Source of the DNA: an uncultured Opitutales bacterium
Lineage (GTDB): Bacteria > Verrucomicrobiota > Verrucomicrobiia > Opitutales > Intestinicryptomonadaceae
Length of the DNA stretch: 58,002 bases
Reading direction: 5' to 3'
Assembly: GCA_944390805.1 (NCBI GenBank)
Contig: CALXQW010000035.1
Coordinates: forward strand, 1 to 58,002
In this document: positions 38,119 through 45,901 of the stretch, in pieces
How the letters are laid out: each line of letters starts with the position of its first letter
Numbering within the stretch: position 1 is the stretch's first letter
The notes under the pieces: generated by a model
What the model was told of the DNA's origin: nothing
Seen by the model: only the letters and a program-made list of their open reading frames with translations
The model's database searches: none
Made by a program: the position numbers and the translations under genes

Positions 38119-38153
38119 TAAAGCATTATATAATGCTTTAGCATTGTTGTAAG
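38119..38153 (-). promoter_or_regulatory. promoter with perfect 22-base palindrome upstream of the HzsA-related gene
   Basis: On the minus strand CTTACA (38153-38148), a 17-base spacer and a perfect TATAAT (38130-38125) lie about 90 bases before the ATG. The -10 sits inside a 22-base perfect palindrome (38119-38140) with half-site TAAAGCATTAT, so a dimeric repressor could cover the promoter. No regulator gene is near. Confidence 0.5.
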
Positions 38154-38270
38154 TGCATATCTAATAGCCTCTTTTTTGCGCAATATTATTATAAATTGAG
38201 CATGCCTTAAAAAAGAAAGTAAACTCTCATACATTAAATTTCCATCTGAAGAGGGGGCGGAAAAAATCGT

Positions 38271-38297
38271 TGACACAATATATACAAGGAATAAAAA
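38271..38297 (+). promoter_or_regulatory. promoter of the cobalamin-regulated operon
   Basis: A perfect TTGACA (38271-38276) is followed after 15 bases by TAAAAA (38292-38297), or after 18 by AAATAT. Transcription would start at about 38303, exactly where the riboswitch begins. Confidence 0.55.
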
Positions 38298-38299
38298 TA

Positions 38300-38510
38300 T
38301 TGGGTGTTCTATTAAAGGATTTTTGTATCTGGTTGAATAGCCGGATATAAAATTCAAACCCGGCCACAAACGGAAGTCCGTTGAAATCGGACGCGGTCGC
38401 GCCGCTGTAAGAATTGTTTTGTCTGCCATACGCCACTGCGCAAGCGGGAAGGTCGGCGGATTTATCGGAGCAGATGATGCTTCATGCAATTCAAGCCAGA
38501 AGACGTGTGT
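38300..38510 (+). promoter_or_regulatory. cobalamin (vitamin B12) riboswitch
   Basis: The conserved core elements occur in the canonical order: GGTG at 38303-38306, CCGCTGTAAG (38402-38411), GCCACTG (38432-38438), GGGAAGG (38446-38452) and the B12 box AGCCAGAAGACGTG (38494-38507). It binds adenosyl- or another cobalamin and lowers expression of downstream uptake genes. About 180 leader bases separate it from the first start codon. They contain short hairpins (for example TTCTC/GAGAA near 38530-38555) but no clear terminator with a U-run, so control of translation initiation is the more likely output. The downstream BtuB-like receptor fits. Confidence 0.9.
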
Positions 38511-38690
38511 AGTTCGGGTTTTTCTCAAAATGCTTCTCGCGAAAAGGAGAATTGGGAAATGCTTTGCAGGCTTTTCTGGCAGGAAGATCTTCGCCGTAGG
38601 TTCTGCGGTGTGCGTCTTGATTCCGTATTTCCGAGGGAGGCGTAAAACTCTATAGCCCGCGCTAAACGGGTGAAAGGAATCAAAAAAACA

Positions 38691-39560
38691 ATGCACACAT
38701 ATTCAAAAATAGGCCTGGCGGCTCTAATGCTTGCCGGACTTTCTCAATCGGGCGCATTTGCGGCGTTCCTGAATTATTCGGACCTTACTCTGGCTCCCGA
38801 ATCTTACAATAATGGCTCATATTCGAGCGGATATTTTGAGTCTAACGACTTTATCTACTCGTATGCGGGCGGAGAAAGCGGCGGATATAATTGGTGGGCT
38901 GGAATGGCTTACTCAAATATAACCGACAATACCACTCCGGGATATGCCAACCAGTATTCTGCAATAACTGGGGGCGGTCTTAATTCAGATGCGCAGACTG
39001 TGGCGGGGGAAAATTACGTCATAGCGTATCAGGATGTTTATAACGGAATAAATCCATCTGTGGATTTGAATCCGGAGTCTGGCTTGGATATACAGATAGA
39101 CGGTATATATCTGACAAATACAACTTATGCCTATCTTGCCATAAAAGACGGCAATGACGGCCTCGAATATCCTGTTGCCAAGAAGTTCGGCGGAGAGAGC
39201 GGAGACGATAAAGACTTCTTCTATGTTACTATAACCGGTTATGACAAAGACTACAACGAGACCGGAAAGTACGACTTCTACCTTGCCGACTACCGTTTTG
39301 ACGACAACTCTTTGGACTATGTTGTAGATACCTGGACTTACATAGACTTTAAAGAAGCCGGCTTTACAATGGGAACTACAAGTTTTACCCTTGAGTTTAC
39401 CACAAGCGACGTAGGCGAATGGGGCGCAAATACACCATTCTATGCGGCTCTTGGCGGCATGAATGTATCTGCAATTCCAGAGCCTTCAACTTATGCGGCT
39501 ATATTTGGGGCGATGTCTTTGGGATTTGCTCTAATCAGACGCAAAAATTCAAAGAAATAG
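38691..39560 (+). CDS. DUF4465-type PEP-CTERM protein, putative cobalamin-capture protein
   Basis: A 289-residue secreted protein. The signal peptide spans about residues 1-24 (YSKIGLAALMLAGLSQSGAFA). The mature domain (for example SNDFIYSYAGGESGGYNWWAGMAYSN, TPGYANQYSAITGGG, and PFYAALGGMNVS at its end) matches the DUF4465 family. The C-terminus is a complete sorting signal: IPEPSTYAAI, a hydrophobic helix and RRKNSKK, the PEP-CTERM hallmark recognised by exosortases. To my knowledge DUF4465 is the domain of BtuH, a surface B12-binding lipoprotein of gut Bacteroidetes. With the riboswitch upstream and a BtuB-like receptor downstream, this protein probably binds B12 at the surface. A GTG seven codons upstream is possible; the ATG is preferred because AAAGGA precedes it. 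Confidence 0.82.
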   Translation: MHTYSKIGLAALMLAGLSQSGAFAAFLNYSDLTLAPESYNNGSYSSGYFESNDFIYSYAGGESGGYNWWAGMAYSNITDNTTPGYANQYSAITGGGLNSDAQTVAGENYVIAYQDVYNGINPSVDLNPESGLDIQIDGIYLTNTTYAYLAIKDGNDGLEYPVAKKFGGESGDDKDFFYVTITGYDKDYNETGKYDFYLADYRFDDNSLDYVVDTWTYIDFKEAGFTMGTTSFTLEFTTSDVGEWGANTPFYAALGGMNVSAIPEPSTYAAIFGAMSLGFALIRRKNSKK

Positions 39561-39584
39561 TTTTTCGGTTAATAATATAAATGG

Positions 39585-39620
39585 GGGGTGCGGCGTTCCG
39601 TTGCTGTTTCGCCGCGCCCC
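39585..39620 (+). repeat. intercistronic stem-loop before btuB-like gene
   Basis: GGGGTGCGGCG (39585-39595) pairs with CGCCGCGCCCC (39610-39620), with one G-U pair over 11 positions and a 14-base loop. There is no U-run. It ends seven bases before the btuB-like ATG. It may protect the upstream mRNA from 3' decay or hold back translation of the receptor. Confidence 0.7.
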
Positions 39621-39627
39621 TGGCGTT

Positions 39628-41961
39628 ATGGAGTTGAAATGTAAATATGGGCGTGTCGCGCGGCAATCTTTTGGTTTCGCGCGTTTTGCGTTATTTGCAG
39701 GGGTATTTGCTCTTCTCCAACTACCTTATGCTCAGGCTTCCTCGGAAATAACTTCCGGGGAGAAAAACAGTAATATTTCAAAGGTATCAGGGAAGGAAAA
39801 TCCGGAGAAGGTGTCTGGATTTATCTTCGATTCTCCTCTTGGTTCTGGAGAGAAAAATAATTGGGATATATCCGAGAAAGGTTCGGATAAAAACGGCAGA
39901 AATACAGATGCAAAAAATACTGCCAAAGAACCTAAAGAAGAAAATATAATCCAAGAAAATTTAGCCTCTAAGCCTGAAGAGAGCTCAAATATAGAATCGG
40001 GAGGAGAGCTGGAGAGCCTTCAGGCCACGGCGTTTGGATTTTCCTTTCCGCCATTGTCATCTCCAACAAATAGCACTCTGATATCTCGCCAGGAGATTGC
40101 CTCAAGTTCGGCTTCAACTGCTGCCCAGATTCTAAGGAATAAAGCCAATCTCATATTCAGAACAACAACCTCCAATTATGCAAATGGCGATATCGCCATG
40201 AGGGGCTTTGGGGAAAATTCGGCAAGCCGGGTGCTTGTTCTCGTGGATGGGCACCGCTTAAGCCGCATAGATTCTGGCTCCATAAATTGGGCGCAGATAC
40301 CGCTTGCCCATATAGATTCCATAGAGGTTTTGAGGGGATCTCACAGTGCGGAATACGGCAGCGGAGCGGTTGCGGGTGTCATTCTTATAAATACTTTGAA
40401 AGGCTCGGATATAAATGAGATTTCCGCCTCGGCCGCCTACGGCTCTTACGACTACAACCTCTTCAATGCAGATTTTATCGGGCGCGAAGGCCCTGTATAT
40501 GGAACTGTCAATGCAAACTCGTATTTCGACGGCGGATATAGACAAAATTCAAGAAGTTGGTCAAACGGAGTTAGCGCCGCGGTGGGGTATGACGTGTCGG
40601 ACTCTACCAGAGTTGAACTTGGCGGAAATTTCTCAGATTCAAGCCAGCAGTATCCGGGGCCTTTGCAGTTTGACTCTCTTGGAAGGCCGGCTTTGGACGA
40701 TCCGCAATCGTCAATAGTATCGGATTCATCAGGCCGCACAAAGACATATCTTGCAACCTTGAATTTAGATTCAGATACGTCTTCGGGCCGCTTTGAGATG
40801 GAAAATGGCTTTAATATGCTCGACATGAAATGGTCGAACTCGGGCGCATACTCAAAGAACAACCAATGGACGGCAAGTGCGTTCCCAAAATACACCTTTT
40901 ATCTTGCGGAGAAATCTGAATTGTCCGTTGGAGCAGACTTGTCTTACGACAGTGTTGATGTAAAGCGCTATCTTGATTCCTCCTATCACGACAACCACGC
41001 CAACGCCGACATGCAGCGTATAAATTTTGCCCCGTATATAAAGGCTCAGACCGAATTGTTCGATAGGCTGACTCTAACTGCCGCCGGGCGCTTTGACTGT
41101 TCCAAGATAAACGCATATTCTGTTGAGTACGATCCTAAAACCGTTCCGGATTATATCTACATACGCGGCGAATGGCGGCCAAACCCATATCCGTTAACAA
41201 AGCTTTCTGAGGAATCTTACGGGAAGTGGCTGCACGGATTTGCCGCAAATTTCGGCGCAAATTGGCGCCTGACAGACACATCTAGCTTGTTTTTCAGGTT
41301 CGACCAGATATACAGGTATCCGACAAGCAACGAGATATTTGCCTACGAAGGATACGTTCTTGCAAAGGTTTTTCAGGACGATCTCAAACCTGAGACTGGC
41401 CAAAATTACGAGTTTGGCTGGAAATATATGGACGAGAATTGGAGCGTAATTGTAAACGCCTTTGTGCAGCCTTTAAAAGACGAGATATCATACGACGACG
41501 CCAAGCGCCTGAATGTAAACCTCGATCCTACCATACGCTACGGGGCCGATTTTGAATTGCGCTACGACGAGCCCTTGTGGGGTGCAAGCCTGCTTACCAG
41601 CATAACGCGCGCCGAGTTTATGGAGGGCAGATATTCCGGGCGTGAAGTTCCCCTTGTGCCGCTTGCAAATGCAACTCTTAGCGCATATGTAAATCCCATA
41701 GACATGCTCCGCGCAACAGTTCGTCTAAACGGCATGACAAGCCAATATCAGGGCGGAGACTATGAGAATACGCAGATGAAAATTCCTGCCTACGCAACTT
41801 TGGACTTCCAATTGGATTTCTTCTTGTGCGATAATTTAAGGGCGTTTGTATCGGTGGACAATATCTTGGATAAACGCTATATTTCAGCTGCCTGGTGGGG
41901 TTCGGGCGCGTATCCGGGCGTTGGCAGAACATTTAAAATAGGCGCGTCTATAAGATTTTAA
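39628..41961 (+). CDS. btuB: TonB-dependent receptor, BtuB-like (cobalamin uptake)
   Basis: A 777-residue outer-membrane receptor. The signal region is FGFARFALFAGVFALLQLPYAQA. Then come about 105 residues of Ser/Glu/Lys-rich, low-complexity linker not usual in BtuB. The plug starts near SRQEIASSSASTAAQIL and continues with IAMRGFGENSASRVLVLVDGHRL, IEVLRGSHSAEYGSGAVAGVILI, the typical order. A 22-strand barrel follows, ending in the terminal Phe (FKIGASIRF). Cobalamin as substrate is inferred from the riboswitch and the DUF4465 neighbour. The longer frame from TTG 39601 runs into the hairpin, so ATG 39628 is used. The long linker might span a thick surface layer or interact with TonB. Confidence 0.88.
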   Translation: MELKCKYGRVARQSFGFARFALFAGVFALLQLPYAQASSEITSGEKNSNISKVSGKENPEKVSGFIFDSPLGSGEKNNWDISEKGSDKNGRNTDAKNTAKEPKEENIIQENLASKPEESSNIESGGELESLQATAFGFSFPPLSSPTNSTLISRQEIASSSASTAAQILRNKANLIFRTTTSNYANGDIAMRGFGENSASRVLVLVDGHRLSRIDSGSINWAQIPLAHIDSIEVLRGSHSAEYGSGAVAGVILINTLKGSDINEISASAAYGSYDYNLFNADFIGREGPVYGTVNANSYFDGGYRQNSRSWSNGVSAAVGYDVSDSTRVELGGNFSDSSQQYPGPLQFDSLGRPALDDPQSSIVSDSSGRTKTYLATLNLDSDTSSGRFEMENGFNMLDMKWSNSGAYSKNNQWTASAFPKYTFYLAEKSELSVGADLSYDSVDVKRYLDSSYHDNHANADMQRINFAPYIKAQTELFDRLTLTAAGRFDCSKINAYSVEYDPKTVPDYIYIRGEWRPNPYPLTKLSEESYGKWLHGFAANFGANWRLTDTSSLFFRFDQIYRYPTSNEIFAYEGYVLAKVFQDDLKPETGQNYEFGWKYMDENWSVIVNAFVQPLKDEISYDDAKRLNVNLDPTIRYGADFELRYDEPLWGASLLTSITRAEFMEGRYSGREVPLVPLANATLSAYVNPIDMLRATVRLNGMTSQYQGGDYENTQMKIPAYATLDFQLDFFLCDNLRAFVSVDNILDKRYISAAWWGSGAYPGVGRTFKIGASIRF

Positions 41962-41964
41962 GAC

Positions 41965-44130
41965 ATGAGAAAGATTATTTTTATATTTGCGTATCTATTC
42001 ATTGCGGTATTTGCGGTAGCGGACATATACATTCCGCCGCTGGAGCATGTTGATGTGTTCGGTCCTGAGGGCGACAGATATATAACCTCGTATGCCGATA
42101 CTACATTCTCTGCCACATCAACGGCAATACATAAGGATTCTGATAAGTTCGTTGACTGGGCCTCTGGCTGGAAGGACGTTGTTTATGGCTCCAACTGCGA
42201 CGCTCGGTGGCGTACACCCTACAAGGCCTGCGGAAAGGCTACGGACAGCGTTTACGATATTGTGTGCCTTGGAGAAGGGGGGCGCATAACTATGACTTTC
42301 GACAACGCCATAGTTGATGGCGACGGATACGATTTTGCCGTTTTTGAGAATTCCTTTGGCGACTGGTTTTTGGAGCTTGCCTTTGTGGAGGTGTCCAGCG
42401 ACGGCGAGCATTTTGTGCGTTTCCCGAATTTCTATCTGGGTAGCGAAGCTGTCGGGGCAAACGGTATGGTGTATGCGTCTTATGTGTACAATTTGGCGTC
42501 GAAATACCGCGTGGGCTACGGGCATCCGTTCGATCTGTCTGAATTGGCGTATGCTCAAGAATATGCAAAGGCAAATCCGGACGCGTTTTCCGCCGAATAT
42601 GTGGCGCATCTTGAGGAAAATTTGCCCTATCTTGACGTGAACAATGTAAGATACGTTAGAATTATAGACATATCGGGCGACGGCAATACCCTCGATAGCG
42701 GAGGCTGGCATATTTACGACCCAACTCCCTGTACAGGAAGCGCCGGATTCGATCTTGAGGCAATAGGCGTTATAAACTCCAAAAAAGATTCCTCAAAGAT
42801 TGCCCAGAGCATAATATTTGCCGACCTGCCCGATGTCAGTTTTTCAGCCGGAATGCAGATAACTTTGGATGCTGTATCCACAAGCGGACTTGAAGTTTCA
42901 TTTGAAGTTGTGGAAGGCGATGCATCTGTATCCGGAAACATTCTTACAATAGGAAGCTCTCCTTCAACAATACTCATTAAGGCCTCACAGAGTGGAGACG
43001 ATGTTTATTCGGCGGCGGCTCCAGTATACAAGAGTTTCTCCGCCACGGAACTTGGCATACAGACTATAACTTTTGCGCCCATAGCAGACAGAACTCCGGA
43101 TCAGGGTACCATGATACCCTTAAATGCAAGGTCAAGTTCCGGGTTGAGGGTCTCGTATGAGGTTGTGGCGGGCGATGCCGACTTAAATGTTCTGCCAGCG
43201 CAGACTTACCTTGTTTTATCGTCATCGGCAGCACCGCAGCTTATAACTGTAAGGGCAACTCAGGACGGAGACGAAACCTACGCTCCGGCGGCTCCGGTAG
43301 ACAATACATTTGCGATTGTGGAAAAGAACTCTTACGACTCATGGGCCGCTGATTACGACGATGCACCTTATAATGCAGATGAAAACTCCGACGGCTGGGC
43401 AAATGCTTTTTCCTACGCGTTTGGATTAGATCCGCTTTCGGGCGACGGGTCTGGGCTTCCCATGGCAACCTATTCCGCCGGCAGGATAAATATTTCTTGG
43501 CGTGCGGCAGCCTCTGCGGCAGATGCGTCTGTAAGCGTTCAGACTAGCCTTGACGGAGGATTGTCTTGGACTTCTCTCGACGCCTCTATGACGGGAGCCG
43601 GCATTGAGCAAAACGACGTATTAAGAAGCTATGCGGCATCTATTTCAGCTCCAAGCTATGGAGATGTGTTGGTTAGGTTTTCGGTGTCGGTATCGGGCAA
43701 AGAGGATAAGTGTACGAAGGTTTTAGCTCCAATAAAAGTGATGTTGTCGTACGGGGCTTGGGCATCGGCAAACGGCCTTGAGGCAGATGCGGCGCAGCCG
43801 TCGGCAACTCCTATGGGCGATTCTATCTCAAATCTTGAGAAATATGCGCTTGGGCTTGACGCGTCTTCTTCGGTATCGTTATCTGAGGCGATGGGTGTGT
43901 CGTTTGAAGGCGGGGAGTTGCATTTTAAATTTAGAGTGTTCAAATATGCCCAAGGCGTTGTGGTAAAAGTCTTAAGGAGCTCTGACTTGGTTGACTGGAC
44001 GGAGATTGAAATGCCGCAGTCGGCATCTTCGGACGCTTCGTTCGATTATTTTGATATTTCTGAAGATACGTCCGGAGGGGAAAATTCTCCGGTATTTTTC
44101 AGGCTTCAGATATATCAAGTGGAAGAATAA
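41965..44130 (+). CDS. large secreted repeat protein of the cobalamin operon, unknown function
   Basis: A 721-residue protein starting three bases after the receptor. The signal peptide is MRKIIFIFAYLFIAVFAVA. Residues about 25-275 form an N-terminal domain with GYDFAVFENSF, DGEHFVRFPNF and VRYVRIIDISGDG, a beta-rich pattern found in cell-surface proteins next to cobalamin receptors. Two tandem Ig-like repeats of about 80-90 residues follow (beginning SIIFADLPDVSFSAG and QTITFAPIADRTPDQG), sharing the motifs SGLxVSxEVVxGDA and QxGDxxYxAAAPV. The C-terminal part (about 465-721) has two calcium-loop-like patches, NSDGWANAFSYAFGLDP and SISNLEKYALGLD. No PEP-CTERM or lipobox is present. A role in B12 capture is inferred from operon position only. 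Confidence 0.7.
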   Translation: MRKIIFIFAYLFIAVFAVADIYIPPLEHVDVFGPEGDRYITSYADTTFSATSTAIHKDSDKFVDWASGWKDVVYGSNCDARWRTPYKACGKATDSVYDIVCLGEGGRITMTFDNAIVDGDGYDFAVFENSFGDWFLELAFVEVSSDGEHFVRFPNFYLGSEAVGANGMVYASYVYNLASKYRVGYGHPFDLSELAYAQEYAKANPDAFSAEYVAHLEENLPYLDVNNVRYVRIIDISGDGNTLDSGGWHIYDPTPCTGSAGFDLEAIGVINSKKDSSKIAQSIIFADLPDVSFSAGMQITLDAVSTSGLEVSFEVVEGDASVSGNILTIGSSPSTILIKASQSGDDVYSAAAPVYKSFSATELGIQTITFAPIADRTPDQGTMIPLNARSSSGLRVSYEVVAGDADLNVLPAQTYLVLSSSAAPQLITVRATQDGDETYAPAAPVDNTFAIVEKNSYDSWAADYDDAPYNADENSDGWANAFSYAFGLDPLSGDGSGLPMATYSAGRINISWRAAASAADASVSVQTSLDGGLSWTSLDASMTGAGIEQNDVLRSYAASISAPSYGDVLVRFSVSVSGKEDKCTKVLAPIKVMLSYGAWASANGLEADAAQPSATPMGDSISNLEKYALGLDASSSVSLSEAMGVSFEGGELHFKFRVFKYAQGVVVKVLRSSDLVDWTEIEMPQSASSDASFDYFDISEDTSGGENSPVFFRLQIYQVEE

Positions 44131-44135
44131 GTTCA

Positions 44136-44160
44136 TATGCGCGGCGTTTGCCCGCGCATA
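44136..44160 (+). terminator. hairpin ending the cobalamin operon
   Basis: TATGCGCGG pairs perfectly with CCGCGCATA around a seven-base loop, five bases past the stop of the operon's last gene. There is no U-run, so termination is likely but not proven. Confidence 0.5.
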
Positions 44161-44249
44161 GTCCGTATTTGGACAACAACCGAATTTATTGCAAATTTGC
44201 CTTTACTCTTTTTAGCACCTGAAAAAATAATCGGGTAAAGGCAATTTCT

Positions 44250-45734
44250 ATGGGACATTCTATTTTATTTAAAGCGCTGGCGTTTTTTTTGTCGGGCGCA
44301 ATTTGTTTGTCGGCGGCAGGGGAGAAAACCCCTCTTAAAAACTCTGTTGACGATGGATACAGAGGCATATGGTACGGAATACCTCTGTCTAAAAAAGACA
44401 ATAAATACGGCTATAACTACAAGTACAGCGGAGGCCTTGCCGTGTATCCGGCAAACCATATTCCGCTTGCAATATATTCGCCCGAGGCCAACAAAACTTT
44501 CTTCGTATTTGGAGGCACAAATGAAAAGGGTTCTACACTGTTCCACGAGATTGCCTATTTCGACCACGCCCTAAAAAAATTATCAAGGCCAACCTTGCTT
44601 TTGGATAAGGGTACGGTAGACGCGCACGACAACCCGGTGATAGCTATGGATAGCGAGGGATATATTTACGTTTTAAGTCCCACCCACGGTGTGCATAAAA
44701 CGCGCAGAAGCTTTATATCAAAGAGCGTCCGCCCGTACGATATCTCCGAGTTTAAAAAGCTCGATGTTGTAAAGCAGGTTGACGGGAAAGAGGTTCCCAT
44801 GACAAATTTCTCCTATCCGCAGGTGTGGAAGACTCCGGACGGCTGGCTGATGCTTTTTACCTCTTACGATAAAAAATTAAGGCCAAAGGGCATGAAGACT
44901 ATAAGAGGCCTGTATTGTGCAACCTCAAAAGATATGGAGCATTGGTCGGAATGGAAATTCTACGCGGGTATAGGAGAAGGGCATTATCAGAATAGCGCGT
45001 CTTTTGACGGCGGAAAGAAAATAGGGGCGTGCTTTAACTATCATCCGCTTGGGCGCAGGAGCGGCGGATTGAACTGGCGCACGAACATATACTTTATGGA
45101 GACTTCAGACGGCGGGAAGACATGGCATAACTGGAAGGGTGAGCCGATAGATCTTCCTCTTACGGAGATAAAGAATAACGCTCTTGTGCGCGATTACGAC
45201 TCTGAAAAGCTGAATGTGTACATTGTTGATATGGCATACGACAAAGACGGGCAGCCCATGATTTTGTACATAACAAGCCGCGGCTACGAGAGCGGGCCGG
45301 ACAACGGTCCGAGAAAATGGGTTCTTGCAAGGTGCGACGGAAAGGAATGGAAGTATTTTGATGTGACCCAGTCGGACAACAATTACGACTTCGGCTCTCT
45401 TTATTTGGAAGACGGCAAAATAAGGATACTTGCTGCGTCGGGTAAAGGTCCGCAGGAGTACAATACGGGCGGTGAAATGGTTATGCTGGAGAGCTTAGAC
45501 GGCGGAAAGACCTGGTCGGAAAAGCAGCTGACAAAATCGAGCGCATACAACCATACATATCCACGCCGCCCACTGAATGCAAATCCGGACTTCTACGGTA
45601 TATGGGCGGACGGCAACGGAAGGGAGAAATCGGAGTCGAGCCTATATTATTGCAATTCAAAGGGCGAAGTTTGGAAAATGCCCAGAAAAATGTCGCAGCC
45701 ATTTGAAACCGGAGAAAAAGTCCCGCTGAAATAA
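44250..45734 (+). CDS. secreted BNR_4-type repeat protein
   Basis: A 494-residue secreted protein with a signal peptide of about 23 residues (ILFKALAFFLSGAICLSAA). The start of the mature part, NSVDDGYRGIWYG, together with SPTHGVHKTRRSF, IDLPLTEIKNNALVRDY and VLARCDGKEW, matches the BNR repeat-containing family (BNR_4) abundant in polysaccharide-degrading Bacteroidetes, Planctomycetes and Verrucomicrobia. Asp-box-like turns SDGGKTWHNW and LDGGKTWSEK indicate a beta-propeller. Related proteins include polysaccharide lyases and glycosidases, but the catalytic residues cannot be assigned here. AAAGG precedes the ATG by eight bases. It probably forms a separate unit from the B12 operon. Confidence 0.8.
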   Translation: MGHSILFKALAFFLSGAICLSAAGEKTPLKNSVDDGYRGIWYGIPLSKKDNKYGYNYKYSGGLAVYPANHIPLAIYSPEANKTFFVFGGTNEKGSTLFHEIAYFDHALKKLSRPTLLLDKGTVDAHDNPVIAMDSEGYIYVLSPTHGVHKTRRSFISKSVRPYDISEFKKLDVVKQVDGKEVPMTNFSYPQVWKTPDGWLMLFTSYDKKLRPKGMKTIRGLYCATSKDMEHWSEWKFYAGIGEGHYQNSASFDGGKKIGACFNYHPLGRRSGGLNWRTNIYFMETSDGGKTWHNWKGEPIDLPLTEIKNNALVRDYDSEKLNVYIVDMAYDKDGQPMILYITSRGYESGPDNGPRKWVLARCDGKEWKYFDVTQSDNNYDFGSLYLEDGKIRILAASGKGPQEYNTGGEMVMLESLDGGKTWSEKQLTKSSAYNHTYPRRPLNANPDFYGIWADGNGREKSESSLYYCNSKGEVWKMPRKMSQPFETGEKVPLK

Positions 45735-45747
45735 TCTATAAAAAGCA

Positions 45748-45779
45748 TAAGCGCGTATTGTATCAGCAATGCGCGCTTA
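45748..45779 (+). terminator. stem-loop after the BNR_4 gene
   Basis: TAAGCGCGTATTG pairs with CAATGCGCGCTTA with a single G-U pair and a six-base loop, 14 bases past the stop. There is no U-run. Confidence 0.5.
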
Positions 45780-45901
45780 AGTGCCTTTAGATTCTCCTAT
45801 GCGTCTTTTTACCCGTTATTCTGGCGGGTGGGTGTGCTGTACGCGCGGGAGAACGTAGAATTTGCTTTACCTTGGGCTTTTTTGGGGTTTTATTATGTGT
45901 T

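Noticed and set aside
38061..38696. A 211-codon minus-strand frame upstream of the HzsA-related gene
   Set aside because: It runs across the cobalamin riboswitch and its promoter, has no recognisable domain, and the composition is low quality. The conserved RNA elements on the plus strand explain the region.
39585..39620. Hairpin before the btuB-like gene as a transcription terminator
   Set aside because: It has no U-run and the downstream genes have no promoter of their own, so complete termination there would cut off the receptor.
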